The translations under genes were made by a program, and so were the position numbers. The notes beneath the pieces were generated by a model that saw nothing but the letters and a program-made list of their open reading frames with translations, did not search any database and had not been told where the DNA came from. DNA of 64,000 bases from Prevotellaceae bacterium (GTDB taxonomy: Bacteria; Bacteroidota; Bacteroidia; Bacteroidales; Bacteroidaceae): contig JAJPYQ010000041.1 of the NCBI GenBank assembly GCA_021204865.1, forward strand, positions 29,130-93,129, in the 5' to 3' direction. Position 1 is the stretch's first letter. Every line of letters begins with the position of its first letter. Shown one piece after another: positions 5,962 to 14,679 of this stretch.

Positions 5962-7905
5962 TCATTCTGAAACGGCGCGGACGGAGAAGCCGCCGTCGCG
6001 GCGGCTGTCGTTCCGGCGGAAGTAGCCACTGCTGAAGTTGAGGTTGTACGCGTTCTGCGTACTGCTCTCGTCGGGTGCGGCACTCCAATAGTAGCCGCTC
6101 CCTCCAGCGTAGCAAAGCGACGTCCCGTTACGCCAGCCAGCGGCGGGAAGGAAGATGCTGTTCCCGTTCGGTCCCGTAACCTTGTAGCCCGCGTGTCCGC
6201 CCACAGTTGTCCACGTGCGCTGGCACTTGTTTATCAGTTCGTCTATCTCGTTCGCTGTGGGCAGCCTCCACGTGCCGCCCCAGTTGGAGCACGCCGCGTC
6301 GTAGCTTGGGTCGCCCGCTATGCTGCCCATGCTCACATTATATGTCCTGCTGTTGTCCTCATCGTACGATGACTTCGTGCTTGTCTCTCCCCAGGCATAG
6401 TAGTTGCCATACTCCGAAGGAGAAGAAGCCCCAACGTTGCAGGTTGCCCACTTCACGCTCAGCCCCAGGTCGACATACTCGTGCCCGTTGATGTAGCCGC
6501 TGGTTGGCTTGCTCGTCTGTGTTGCGGTGGTCGTTGTCTGCGTTGTCTGCGTTGTCTGCGTGGCTTGTGTGGTCGTCTGGGTCTGCTGCTCGCTCTGCGT
6601 CTGCTGCTGTGGGGCAGGGGCTGCGACCTCTTCCTCCCGCTTCTTCTCAGGCTCTTGCGTCTCCTCCTCATCGGGCGCTATCACTTGGCTCGTGAGGCGG
6701 TCGGGGATTGCGACGGTGTCCACATACACCGTGTCCACCCTTGCAAGCTCCCCATCTGAGGGCTTGGGCTTGCGCAGCAGGACGGCAGCCGCCACTATGC
6801 CTATCGCCACAAGGCAAGCCACGGCTATCGTGACAGGGGAGAGGAGAGACTTCCCCTTGGGCTTGGGCGTAGGCTGCACTGGCTCCGCGGGCTTCGTCTC
6901 CACAGTCTCCGCCTCGGGCTCTGACACCACGCCCTCAGGAATATCGCTCACCACCTCCGCCACTATAGGCTCGTCACCGCCAAGCATGGTCTCCTCGCCC
7001 GTGGGGGCGTGACGGTTGAGCACCTCAAGCACCTCGGCCGCCGACTGCGGGCGGTCCACCATCATTGGAGCCATACACTTCTTAACCAGCTCGATAAGCC
7101 ACTGGGAAACACCTTTGCCTTGCAGCTCGGCAGCGGGGAAGCCCTGGTTGAGGATGTGCGAGGCGTCTGGTGGACGCTGCCCGCTGAGCATCTTGAACAT
7201 AGTGCCGCCCAAGGCATAGATGTCCATCGTCACGGGGAAGCCCTGCCCCTCCTGGTAGTCGCTCTGCTCGAGTGGCGCATAGCCCTTAGTGCCTTTTCCC
7301 ACCATTGTGCTGCTCTCCGGCTCGCCGTTCTCGTCGTATTGCTTGGAGAGGCCGAAGTCAATCAGCACAGCGTGCCCGTCACGCAGCATGATGTTCAGCG
7401 GCTTGAGGTCGAGATGCAGCATGCCGTTCTTGTGCATGAACCCGAGGGCGGAGCATATCTCGCGGGCGTACTTCACGCACTCCTCCTCCTGGAGCCTTCC
7501 CCTTTGGGCGATATGGTCGTCGAGGCTGCCGCCGCTGATGTAGTCCATGGCGTAGTAGACAGTGCCGTTTGTCTCGAACGCCTCAAGCACCTTCACTATG
7601 TTCGGGTGCCTCAGCCGTGATAGGTTGCGAGCCTCGCGGACGAACTTCTTGCGGTAGTCCACGAACAAGCCGTTCTCGCTTCCGCTGGTCACCGAGGTGC
7701 CAGTGCGGCCGTTGATGTCGCGCATGAAGAACTCCTTCACGGCGACGTTGAGATCCAGCTCCCCCAACGCTCCTGGCACACGCATCGTTGCGAGGTAGGT
7801 GATGCCGAACGAGCCCTGCCCCAGTGCCCTCACTATCTTGTACTGGTATGATTTTCCCTGAAGCACCGCCCCCTGAGGCAGCCCCTTGATAATGTTCTCG
7901 CTCAT
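5962..7905 (-). CDS. DGR target: Ser/Thr kinase - TM - C-type-lectin-like protein
   Basis: A 647-residue one-pass protein. Residues 1-300 are a Hanks-type kinase: glycine loop GQGSFG 29-34, Lys57 in VAVKE, catalytic loop HLDLKPLN 164-171 (Leu replaces the Arg of HRD; D166 kept), DFG 183-185 and APLEQ 210-214. A Pro/Glu-rich stretch leads to one TM helix at about 356-377, a charged segment, and a Thr/Gln-rich linker at 432-468. Residues 470-647 are a Fib_succ_major/C-type-lectin-like domain, and the last 62 residues are the variable repeat. The inferred topology is cytoplasmic kinase and exported variable domain, so the DGR would diversify the sensing end of a receptor kinase. The promoter TAACTTTG at 7940-7947 supports this start. 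Confidence 0.93.
   Translation of the reverse strand: MSENIIKGLPQGAVLQGKSYQYKIVRALGQGSFGITYLATMRVPGALGELDLNVAVKEFFMRDINGRTGTSVTSGSENGLFVDYRKKFVREARNLSRLRHPNIVKVLEAFETNGTVYYAMDYISGGSLDDHIAQRGRLQEEECVKYAREICSALGFMHKNGMLHLDLKPLNIMLRDGHAVLIDFGLSKQYDENGEPESSTMVGKGTKGYAPLEQSDYQEGQGFPVTMDIYALGGTMFKMLSGQRPPDASHILNQGFPAAELQGKGVSQWLIELVKKCMAPMMVDRPQSAAEVLEVLNRHAPTGEETMLGGDEPIVAEVVSDIPEGVVSEPEAETVETKPAEPVQPTPKPKGKSLLSPVTIAVACLVAIGIVAAAVLLRKPKPSDGELARVDTVYVDTVAIPDRLTSQVIAPDEEETQEPEKKREEEVAAPAPQQQTQSEQQTQTTTQATQTTQTTQTTTTATQTSKPTSGYINGHEYVDLGLSVKWATCNVGASSPSEYGNYYAWGETSTKSSYDEDNSRTYNVSMGSIAGDPSYDAACSNWGGTWRLPTANEIDELINKCQRTWTTVGGHAGYKVTGPNGNSIFLPAAGWRNGTSLCYAGGSGYYWSAAPDESSTQNAYNLNFSSGYFRRNDSRRDGGFSVRAVSE
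5965..6149 (-). repeat. DGR variable repeat (VR)
   Basis: The 3' end of the target gene, matching the template repeat over 185 bp. The 20 substitutions change 16 residues: mostly Asn to Cys, Tyr, Ser, Asp, Arg or Gly, plus one Glu-to-Gly and one Thr-to-Ala. The unchanged frame residues (PAAGWRNG, AYNLNF, GFSVRAVSE) hold the fold. The last 27 bp are identical to the TR and GC-rich, as expected for the initiation-of-mutagenic-homing site. The stop codon follows at once. Confidence 0.97.
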
Positions 7906-7939
7906 ATTCGTTATGTGTTTTCCCGTAAGCTATTTTCCG

Positions 7940-7970
7940 CAAAGTTAGGCAATTCTCCGCTTTCCTCAGA
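7940..7970 (-). promoter_or_regulatory. Promoter of the DGR target operon
   Basis: TAACTTTG at 7940-7947 on the minus strand is a consensus -7 box, with TCTG 19 bp upstream as a 3-of-4 match to -33. Start would be about 30 bp before the target ATG. Confidence 0.65.
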
Positions 7971-7999
7971 GACGGTGAGTGAAAAATATGGGGAAATGT

Positions 8000-8030
8000 T
8001 TTGCGGTGTTGGCTTAAAGGGCTACATTTG
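8000..8030 (+). promoter_or_regulatory. Consensus promoter divergent from the DGR
   Basis: TTTG at 8000-8003 and TACATTTG at 8023-8030 with exactly 19 bp between, a perfect match to the Bacteroidota consensus. No credible plus-strand ORF follows; it drives the structured RNA described next. Confidence 0.75.
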
Positions 8031-8035
8031 TGGTA

Positions 8036-8242
8036 GAGAAATGAGACACAGCCGCATCGGTTAGACTGGGATACTCATCAATAAACAAAATGAAACCGAG
8101 CAAGCTTCGCGCCACGATGGCGGGCCACGCTTCCCTGCAAGCAGGGTTGTAGCTCCTCAGAGGAGCCGGTGGATTACAGAAGGGCGCGGGCTCTCAAAAC
8201 TTATCACTCGGAGTTTCATCACATCACCGGTGCGGCTTTTTT
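8036..8242 (+). ncRNA. Unidentified structured RNA with own promoter and U-tract
   Basis: About 207 nt, no ORF. A closing helix pairs 8050-8061 with 8226-8237 (12 bp, one G-U) and runs straight into a six-T tract, so it also serves as a terminator. A second helix pairs 8090-8100 with 8207-8219 (11 bp, 2-nt bulge). Inside are hairpins at 8110-8122, 8133-8146 and 8152-8166, and an alternative pairing of 8109-8113 with 8183-8187. It carries no tmRNA, SRP or RNase P signature that I recognise. The long closing rod and size recall 6S RNA, but identity is open. Confidence 0.6.
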
Positions 8243-8289
8243 CGTGTCCGCAGGGCTGCCTTTCACGAGAATACCCCTGTCGTGAGAGG

Positions 8290-8523
8290 CTAAAGGCTTT
8301 CGAGCAGGGAGATGAAGTCCTTACGGTTCATCCCGATGTCTCGCATTATGTTCCTGACGATGAACTCAGGCACTGGCTCTTTGTGTGTTTGGAAGATCAC
8401 TGGGCGTGTCATGCCTGCCTTGCTCCACTTCTCGTGTCCACCGCTCACACCGTCGAACGCAAGACCTGCCAACTGCAACACACGCCTCAGCTCGTCAAGC
8501 GTGATGTTCGACAGGTTTCTCAT
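8290..8523 (-). CDS. hicA: HicA-type mRNA interferase toxin
   Basis: A 77-residue HicA-like toxin with the double-stranded-RNA-binding-like fold. HicA proteins are ribosome-independent mRNA nucleases. The catalytic His lies in VSGGHEKW (about residue 35), followed by the strand RPVIFQTHKEP and a C-terminal helix. The ATG at 8523 overlaps the antitoxin stop by 4 bp (ATGA), so the two are translationally coupled. The order is antitoxin first. Confidence 0.85.
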   Translation of the reverse strand: MRNLSNITLDELRRVLQLAGLAFDGVSGGHEKWSKAGMTRPVIFQTHKEPVPEFIVRNIMRDIGMNRKDFISLLESL

Positions 8524-8912
8524 ACGGACAACGGCACTCTTGCGGGGATGACCACCTTCTCGTAAGCGGTGCTGCCACCCAAGAGGCTGCGCACCTCCTT
8601 CTTCTTCAGCATCGAACTGAACGAGGGAGGGGTGAGGGTGGTCTTTCTCTTTCGCCACCCGTGGCTTGCGAGGTCGTCGAGAAGAGTGCCACGCTCCACA
8701 CACCAGTCGATGTGCGCGCGGAGGCATTCGCAGAAATTTGCCACGGCTTCGTTAAAGTTGTCGCCCGAAGTGCTGATGTCGAGTGAGGGGCAGTAGGCTA
8801 TGTGGTCACCGCCGTCAACGAAGACGTAGAACTCAAGCGAGAGACGGTACTCGGCAACGCCTGGGTACTCAGCCTTTGCGTCCAACACTAACTTGCTGCC
8901 TTTCGTCTTCAT
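8520..8912 (-). CDS. hicB: HicB-type antitoxin
   Basis: A 130-residue protein with the HicB partial RNase H fold: FYVFVDGGDHIAYCPSLDIS (about 25-44) followed by TSGDNFNEAVANFCECL. The C-terminal part is basic (WRKRKTT, SMLKKKEV) and could bind DNA, but no clear helix-turn-helix is read. Start at 8912, not the earlier in-frame codon at 8963, because the -7 box TAACTTTG lies at 8933-8940. Confidence 0.82.
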   Translation of the reverse strand: MKTKGSKLVLDAKAEYPGVAEYRLSLEFYVFVDGGDHIAYCPSLDISTSGDNFNEAVANFCECLRAHIDWCVERGTLLDDLASHGWRKRKTTLTPPSFSSMLKKKEVRSLLGGSTAYEKVVIPARVPLSV

Positions 8913-9049
8913 CTCTGTCCCTATGCTAGGGGCAAAGTTACGGAAAAAAGAGGCATCGCACAAGCATCCACGGCAAAACTGCTACAGAAGAGGGACGCGC
9001 CCTGCAAAGGATGCGCCCCTCGTGCTATGTTTCGAGTTGTCGTGGCTCT

Positions 9050-9394
9050 CTACTTCACCTTGTCCACCACCGCCTTGAAGGCTTCGGGGTGGTTGTATGC
9101 AAGTTCGGCGAGCACCTTGCGGTTGATCTCGATGCCTGCCTTGTGCAGCAAGCCCATCAGCTGCGAATAGTTCAGCCCCTCGAGCCTTGCGGCTGCGTTG
9201 ATGCGCTGTATCCACAGAGCCCGGAAGGTGCGTTTTTTGTTCCTGCGGTCTCTGAATGCGTAGAGCAGCCCCTTCTCCCAGGTGTTCTTCGCTACTGTCC
9301 ATACGTTTTTGCGCGCCCCGTAGTACCCGCGGGTAAGTTTGAGTATTTTCTTTCTCTTGGCGCGTGAAGCTACATGATTTACTGATCTTGGCAT
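9050..9394 (-). CDS. rplT: 50S ribosomal protein L20
   Basis: 114 residues, full length. The very basic N-terminus ([19 protein letters not shown]) and the region [27 protein letters not shown] are diagnostic. L20 binds 23S rRNA early in 50S assembly. It is the last gene of the conserved infC-rpmI-rplT cluster, 21 bp after rpmI. Convergence of nothing on the plus strand and the hicBA promoter downstream suggest that the ribosomal operon ends here. Confidence 0.98.
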   Translation of the reverse strand: MPRSVNHVASRAKRKKILKLTRGYYGARKNVWTVAKNTWEKGLLYAFRDRRNKKRTFRALWIQRINAAARLEGLNYSQLMGLLHKAGIEINRKVLAELAYNHPEAFKAVVDKVK

Positions 9395-9415
9395 AGTTTC
9401 TTGTCGTTTAAGGGT

Positions 9416-9613
9416 TTAGCGAAGGTGCAGTAGGTCTCTCACCTGCCTGACGTTTGTGCGGTCGAGGATGGTGCTGCCTTGCAGGTTCTTCTTCTGTTTC
9501 TTCGTCTTCTTCGTGAGGATGTGGCTGTGGAAAGCGTGGTGACGCTTAATCTTGCCCGTTGCGGTGAGGCGGAATCTCTTCTTCGCCGACCCTTTCGTCT
9601 TTACTTTTGGCAT
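9416..9613 (-). CDS. rpmI: 50S ribosomal protein L35
   Basis: 65 residues starting [17 protein letters not shown], the universal L35 N-terminus, and rich in Lys/Arg. The upstream in-frame codons to 9682 are not part of the protein because L35 starts at this MPK. It lies between infC and rplT, 79 bp downstream of infC. Confidence 0.98.
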   Translation of the reverse strand: MPKVKTKGSAKKRFRLTATGKIKRHHAFHSHILTKKTKKQKKNLQGSTILDRTNVRQVRDLLHLR

Positions 9614-9692
9614 TTTCTGTTTGTTGTTAGTTAGTTTATAATCAGTGGCGTGGCAACGCATAACCAAGGGCGTTGCGCACAACCTTTAGCGT

Positions 9693-10343
9693 TCAGTCAT
9701 CAAAGTCCTCCCCTTCCACTTTCGGCACAGTGTATTCCTTCGGGGCTTTCTGCTGCTGGGCTTTCCTCTCCACCGAGGCGGCGGCTTTCTGTTGTTCTTC
9801 CTGCTTTCGCTGAGCCACGCTCTTCTTGGGGGAGATGAACATCGTCATCCGCTTGCCCTCAAGGGAAGGCATTGACTCCACTTTACCGTACTCCTCAAGG
9901 TCGGCTGCGAAGCGCAGCAGCAGCACCTCTCCCTGCTCCTTGAACAGTATGCTCCTGCCGCGGAAGAAGACGTAGGCTTTCACTCTGTCGCCCTCCAAGA
10001 GGAAGCCCTTGGCGTGCTTAAGCTTGAAATTGTAGTCGTGGTCGTCGGTCTGAGGCCCGAAGCGTATCTCCTTAACGTCCACCTTCACCTGCTTCTGCCT
10101 CATCTCCTTCTGCTTCCTCTTCTGCTGATACTGGAACTTGCTGTAGTCTATCAGCCTGCAAACGGGCGGGAATGCGTTCGGGGAGATCTCCACGAGGTCA
10201 ACCCCCTTATGCTCTGCCATCTGTATGGCCCTGTATGTCGGCACCACCACGGTGTCCGGGCCTTCGCCCACTATCCTTACCTCCGCCGCCCTGATCTGTT
10301 CGTTAATGCGATACTGTTGTTGCTTCTTGTCGTCTTTCTTCAT
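9693..10343 (-). CDS. infC: Translation initiation factor IF-3
   Basis: 216 residues. The N-terminal domain contains [16 protein letters not shown] and [21 protein letters not shown], the linker is Lys/Gln-rich, and the C-terminal domain has [20 protein letters not shown] and FFRGR. It binds 30S and checks start-codon pairing. A C-terminal tail of about 40 residues rich in Gln, Lys and Ala extends beyond the E. coli length. It starts with ATG, not the AUU used for autoregulation in E. coli. A -7 box TAACTTTG at 10364-10371 gives it its own promoter. Confidence 0.98.
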   Translation of the reverse strand: MKKDDKKQQQYRINEQIRAAEVRIVGEGPDTVVVPTYRAIQMAEHKGVDLVEISPNAFPPVCRLIDYSKFQYQQKRKQKEMRQKQVKVDVKEIRFGPQTDDHDYNFKLKHAKGFLLEGDRVKAYVFFRGRSILFKEQGEVLLLRFAADLEEYGKVESMPSLEGKRMTMFISPKKSVAQRKQEEQQKAAASVERKAQQQKAPKEYTVPKVEGEDFDD

Positions 10344-10370
10344 TTAATTAATGGAAACGGGTGCAAAGTT

Positions 10371-10402
10371 AGTGCAAACGAGAGCAATAAGCAAGGAAAA
10401 GC
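10371..10402. repeat. 32-bp dispersed promoter-upstream element, copy 1
   Basis: Identical over 32 bp to 42826-42857. In both places it abuts the -7 box of a minus-strand gene (infC here, an LRR lipoprotein there), so it supplies the -33 region. Reading the minus strand it contains TTGC 19 bp before the -7 box. Confidence 0.7.
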
Positions 10403-10455
10403 TTGGCTTTTCAGTTGCGTTTGCCGAGCGCAGCCTGACTTCGCTGAAGGCCAAG

Positions 10456-12399
10456 TTAGTACTTTTCCGTCATCTCCTTTACTTTCTCGTTTATTTTTTG
10501 TGCGAAGTCCTCAAATCCCATCGTTCCCTGCTCTCCGCCTCCCTGCTGGCGGAAGCTTACGGTGCGGTCGTTCATCTCCTTCTCTCCCACGATGAGCATA
10601 TAAGGCACACGCTTAAGCTCGTTGTCCCTTATCTTGCGCCCAATCTTCTCGTTGCGGCTGTCCACGTAGCAGCGCACGTCACGGCGGTCGTAGTAGGCGG
10701 CAAGCTCCTCGGCGTAGTCGTTGTACTTCTCGCTCACGGGCAGGATAGCCACCTGGTCGGGGGCGAGCCAAAGGGGGAAGTGCCCAGCCGTGTGCTCGAT
10801 GAGCACTGCGGTGAAGCGCTCGAGCGAGCCGAAGGGGGCGCGGTGTATCATCACTGGGCGGTGCTTAGCGTTGTCCTCGCCCACGTACTCCAGTTGGAAG
10901 CGTTCGGGCAGGTTGTAGTCCACCTGTATGGTGCCGAGCTGCCACTTCCTTCCCAACGCGTCCTTTACCATGAAGTCGAGCTTCGGTCCGTAGAAGGCAG
11001 CCTCCCCGAGCTTCGTCGTGGTGGTCATCCCCTTGTCACGGCAAGCCTCTATGATGGCGTTCTCCGCCTGTTGCCACACCTCGTCGCTGCCGATGTACTT
11101 CTCCTTGTCCTCGGGGTCACGCAGGGAGATCTGCGCCTCGTAGCTGTTGAAGTCGAGAGCGCCGAAGATGATTTGGATGATGTCCATCACACGCTCGAAC
11201 TCCTCCTTCACCTGGTCGGGGCGGCAGAAGATGTGGGCGTCGTCCTGCGTGAAGGAGCGCACGCGGGTCAGCCCGTGCAGCTCTCCGCTCTGCTCGTAGC
11301 GGTAGACGGTGCCGAACTCGGCGCAGCGGAAGGGGAGGTCCTTGTAGCTGTGCGGCTTTGAGGCGTATATCTCGCAGTGGTGGGGGCAGTTCATCGGCTT
11401 CAGCATATACTCTTCCCCCTCCTCGGGCGTGTGGATAGGCTGGAAGCTGTCCTTGCCGTAGTGTGCGTAGTGCCCGCTGGTGACGTAGAGGTTCTTCCCC
11501 CCGATGTGCGGCGTTATCACCTGCTGATAGCCGTACCGCTTCTGTATCTTCTTGAGGAAGTCCTCAAGCCTTAGGCGCAGGGCAGTGCCTTTCGGCAGCC
11601 ATATTGGCAAGCCCTTGCCGACCCTCTCGCTGAACATGAACAGCTCCATCTCCTTGCCTATCTTGCGGTGGTCGCGCTTCTTCGCCTCCTCCACGAGGGT
11701 GAGGTACTCCTGGAGCAGCTTCTGCTTGGGGAACGTTATGCCGTAGAGGCGGGTCATCATCGGGCGCTTCTCGTCCCCTCGCCAGTAAGCCGCGCTCACC
11801 GCCGTCACCTTGCAAGCCTTGATGGGGGCGGTGCTGAGGAGGTGCGGACCACGGCAGAGGTCAGTGAAAGCCCCCTGCGTGTAGGTGGATATGTGCCCGT
11901 CCTCAAGGTCTTGTATCAGCTCGCACTTGTACGTCTGCCCCCTCTCGCCGAAGAACTTCAGAGCGTCCGCCTTGGAGATCTGCCGCCTTGTGAGAGGCTC
12001 CCGTCTCTGCGCAAGCTCCTGCATCCTCTTCTCTATCTCAGGGAAGTCCGCCTCGCGTATCACTGTCCCCTCGGGCGGCATAACGTCGTAGTAGAAGCCG
12101 TTCTCTATGGCCGGCCCTATGCCGAACTGTATGCCGGGGTAGAGCTCCTGCAGTGCCTCCGCCATAAGGTGTGCGCTGGTGTGCCAGAAGGCGTGCTTGC
12201 CCTCCTCGTCGTCCCACTTGAGCAGCACCACCCGTGAGTCCTTCTCGATGGGGCGGCTCAGCTCCGTCGTCTCTCCGTCAACGGTGCAGGCCAGAACGTC
12301 CTGCGCCAGCCGTTGCGATATGCTCTGGGCTATCTCCTGGCCGGTTACACCAGCCTCGTACTCTCTCTGCGAGCCGTCGGGGAATGTGATCTTAACCAT
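10456..12399 (-). CDS. thrS: Threonyl-tRNA synthetase
   Basis: 647 residues, normal length. The N-terminal TGS domain is 1-62, the editing/SAD region contains TDLCRGPHL, the class II catalytic core contains [10 protein letters not shown] and the motif 2 loop [16 protein letters not shown], and the anticodon-binding domain starts near 540. It charges tRNA-Thr. The start ATG is preceded by TAACTTTG at 12436-12443. It heads the thrS-infC-rpmI-rplT cluster and follows the TPR gene, from which it is separated by a tandem-repeat array. Confidence 0.98.
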   Translation of the reverse strand: MVKITFPDGSQREYEAGVTGQEIAQSISQRLAQDVLACTVDGETTELSRPIEKDSRVVLLKWDDEEGKHAFWHTSAHLMAEALQELYPGIQFGIGPAIENGFYYDVMPPEGTVIREADFPEIEKRMQELAQRREPLTRRQISKADALKFFGERGQTYKCELIQDLEDGHISTYTQGAFTDLCRGPHLLSTAPIKACKVTAVSAAYWRGDEKRPMMTRLYGITFPKQKLLQEYLTLVEEAKKRDHRKIGKEMELFMFSERVGKGLPIWLPKGTALRLRLEDFLKKIQKRYGYQQVITPHIGGKNLYVTSGHYAHYGKDSFQPIHTPEEGEEYMLKPMNCPHHCEIYASKPHSYKDLPFRCAEFGTVYRYEQSGELHGLTRVRSFTQDDAHIFCRPDQVKEEFERVMDIIQIIFGALDFNSYEAQISLRDPEDKEKYIGSDEVWQQAENAIIEACRDKGMTTTTKLGEAAFYGPKLDFMVKDALGRKWQLGTIQVDYNLPERFQLEYVGEDNAKHRPVMIHRAPFGSLERFTAVLIEHTAGHFPLWLAPDQVAILPVSEKYNDYAEELAAYYDRRDVRCYVDSRNEKIGRKIRDNELKRVPYMLIVGEKEMNDRTVSFRQQGGGEQGTMGFEDFAQKINEKVKEMTEKY

Positions 12400-12531
12400 A
12401 GTCGTCTTCTTTGCTTAGCTTAAGTCTTCGGGCTGCAAAGTTAGACAAAAACTGTTAAGCGTAGCTTACATCTTGGCGGAAATCTGCCCGAGGGGCCGTT
12501 ATTTGTAGGCGTAGGCGACGTTGTTCCTTCA

Positions 12532-12669
12532 TCGGAGGGTTTGGAATCGGTCCGTCGGAGGGTTTGGAGTCGGTCCGTCGGACCTTTTGGAATCGGTCCG
12601 TCGGAGGGTTTGGAATCGGTCCGTCGGAGGGATTGAAGTCGGTCCGTCGGAGGGTTTCTGGTCCCTTCG
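12532..12669. repeat. Tandem array, six 23-bp units with TCCG-T-CGGA core
   Basis: Units start at 12532, 12555, 12578, 12601, 12624 and 12647. The typical unit is TCGGAGGGTTTGG followed by AATCGGTCCG, and across each junction TCCGTCGGA forms a palindrome with central T. The third unit extends the palindrome to GGTCCGTCGGACC. The array fills most of the 294-bp gap between the TPR gene stop and the thrS promoter. Confidence 0.9.
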
Positions 12670-12693
12670 TCGAAGGCTTTGTGGAACGTGGGG

Positions 12694-14664
12694 CTACCTC
12701 TTCTCGCCGGAGTACCGCTTGATGAGGTTGTATGCGGAGTAGAGGCCGTACTCGCCTGCCTGAGAGAGGTCCTTGAGCCCCTCCTCGCGGTTGCCCGACA
12801 GCAGCCAAGCCACGCCGCGGTTGTAGTAGGCGTTGGGGAACTTCTCCTCCGCCCTTAGGGCGCGGGTGTAAGCGTCGATGGCCTGGTCGTAGTCGCCAAG
12901 CAAGACGAAGAGGTTGCCGAGGTTATACTGGGCGTACTCCATATCTGGGGCAAGCTCAAGCGTCCTCTCCAAGTCCGCCCTCACCTGCGAGTAGCCTATC
13001 TTAGCCTCTGCCGAGGGGTCGATGGCGGGCGTGGGGTGCTCCACCTGCAGCTGTGCGTAGCGCACCTGAGAGCGGAGGAAGTAGGCGAGGGCATAGCTCT
13101 TGCTGAGGGCGACCACCGAGTCGAGGTCAGCCAAGGCAGCGCTGAAGTCACGGACGTGGTAGTAGTCAAGCGCCCGCCTCATGTACGAGGCAGCCTGCCC
13201 TCGGTGCTTCTCAAGGGTAGTGGTGGCGGAGGCGATGTCCGAGAAGTGAGCGTCGATGCGCTCCTCCGACACTGAGGCTTCCTCCGAGCTCAGGTAGAGG
13301 CGGTAGGGCAGCGACTTGCTCTCGTTCAGCTCCTCCACGAGCTTGCTGAAGGTGATGAAGCTGCCCACCTCGCTGTCCTTCTTGTAGTAGGTGAGCACGT
13401 ACATAGGCTCGGGCTTAAGCTCCACCGCCTTGTTCTGCACCTTGCCTCGGTAGTCGCTCGTGTACTCGTTCTCGGTCGCCTCCTGGCTGTCGTCCACCAC
13501 CAGCTTGTCGTACTGGCTGGGGTCATGCTCGCTCTTCTTGCGTGTCTTCGAGGCTGAGGGCTTGTACACGCCAGCCCTCTTGTCCGTCTCCGCCTTAAGC
13601 ACCTTGAACTCGTCCCTCTCCGCCCCGTACACGTCGCCTATCTTCCTCCTGATGGCAGCCCTCGCCTCATAGCCCGCCCAGAAGTCGGGGTACTCGTTGA
13701 TGACCTGGCTGATGTCCCTAATCGCCCCGTGGTAGTCGCCCGTGTTGTCGAGCAGCAGGGCGCGGTTGTAGAGGGCAATCATGTTGTCAGGCTCTTGCTC
13801 CAGCACGAAGTTGAAGTCCTCGATGGCGTTGTTGTCGTCAGCCACCTGCGCTCGGAGCAGCCCCCGGTTGAAGTGGCCGAGGTAGTTGCCCGGCTCTATC
13901 TCAAGGGCGGCGTCGTAGTCGGACATAGCCCCCCGCAGGTTGTTCTGGTTGTATCTCGCCAAGGCGCGGTTGATGTAGAGGTTAGCGCTGCGGGGCAGCT
14001 GCACTATGGCTTTGTCCAGCTCCTCCTCCCCCTGCTTATACTCCCCTCGGCTGAGGCTCACCATCGCCCTAAGCGCCCAGCCCTGCCCGTTGTATGCGTC
14101 CACCTCCAGGGCTTTGTCTATCCACGCCACCGCCCTCACCGTGTCGCTGTCGGCGAAGGCTACCTGCGCCTTGAGGGTGTAGTTCGTGGGGTCTTTAGGC
14201 CACTGCTTTATCACGGTGTCGAGCGTAGCGTCCGCCCTCTCGTACTCCTTAAGCTCCAGCTGGCAAAGCACCATGTTGTACCAGCAGGTGCTGTTCATCG
14301 GGTTAATCTCTGTGGCTCGGTGGTAGTCCTCCTCCGCCTTCTCGAAGCGTCCGAGGTTTACTCGGCACAGCCCCCGCAGCACGTAGTTGTTCTCCGTGTA
14401 GGGGTTGCGCTCTATTGCGCTGGTGCAGTCAGCGTCCGCCCCGGAGTAGTCCTCGAGGTAGAACTTCGCCAGCCCCCGGTAGAAGTAAGGCTCGGAGAGG
14501 AAGGGCTTGGCGCTTATCACCATGTTGAAGCGCTGTATGCTAAGCACGTAGTCCTCGTAGTAGAGGGCGTTGCGCCCCATTATCATCACGTGGTCGGTGT
14601 TGATCTGCGCCCTTGCCTCGAAGGGAAGCAGCAGGCAGAGGGCTACGACGATGAGGTGCTTCAT
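12694..14664 (-). CDS. Secreted TPR-repeat protein
   Basis: 656 residues with a signal peptide (MKHLIVVALCLLLPFEARA) and tetratricopeptide repeats in two blocks: about nine from residue 30 to 340 and three or four from 490 to 645. Typical units read YFYRGLAKFYLEDYSGA and AQYNLGNLFVLLGDYDQAI. The middle 340-490 lacks repeats and is rich in Lys/Glu. A scaffold role in the periplasm is likely, with no known partner. The gene sits between def and thrS, 15 bp after def, in a gene order that I associate with Bacteroidales. Confidence 0.88.
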   Translation of the reverse strand: MKHLIVVALCLLLPFEARAQINTDHVMIMGRNALYYEDYVLSIQRFNMVISAKPFLSEPYFYRGLAKFYLEDYSGADADCTSAIERNPYTENNYVLRGLCRVNLGRFEKAEEDYHRATEINPMNSTCWYNMVLCQLELKEYERADATLDTVIKQWPKDPTNYTLKAQVAFADSDTVRAVAWIDKALEVDAYNGQGWALRAMVSLSRGEYKQGEEELDKAIVQLPRSANLYINRALARYNQNNLRGAMSDYDAALEIEPGNYLGHFNRGLLRAQVADDNNAIEDFNFVLEQEPDNMIALYNRALLLDNTGDYHGAIRDISQVINEYPDFWAGYEARAAIRRKIGDVYGAERDEFKVLKAETDKRAGVYKPSASKTRKKSEHDPSQYDKLVVDDSQEATENEYTSDYRGKVQNKAVELKPEPMYVLTYYKKDSEVGSFITFSKLVEELNESKSLPYRLYLSSEEASVSEERIDAHFSDIASATTTLEKHRGQAASYMRRALDYYHVRDFSAALADLDSVVALSKSYALAYFLRSQVRYAQLQVEHPTPAIDPSAEAKIGYSQVRADLERTLELAPDMEYAQYNLGNLFVLLGDYDQAIDAYTRALRAEEKFPNAYYNRGVAWLLSGNREEGLKDLSQAGEYGLYSAYNLIKRYSGEKR

Positions 14665-14679
14665 GGTGAGGCGGCTATC

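Noticed and set aside
2286..8963. Genomic island integrated at tRNA-Pro and carrying the DGR
   Set aside because: No integrase and no second copy of the tRNA 3' end was found near 8-9 kb.
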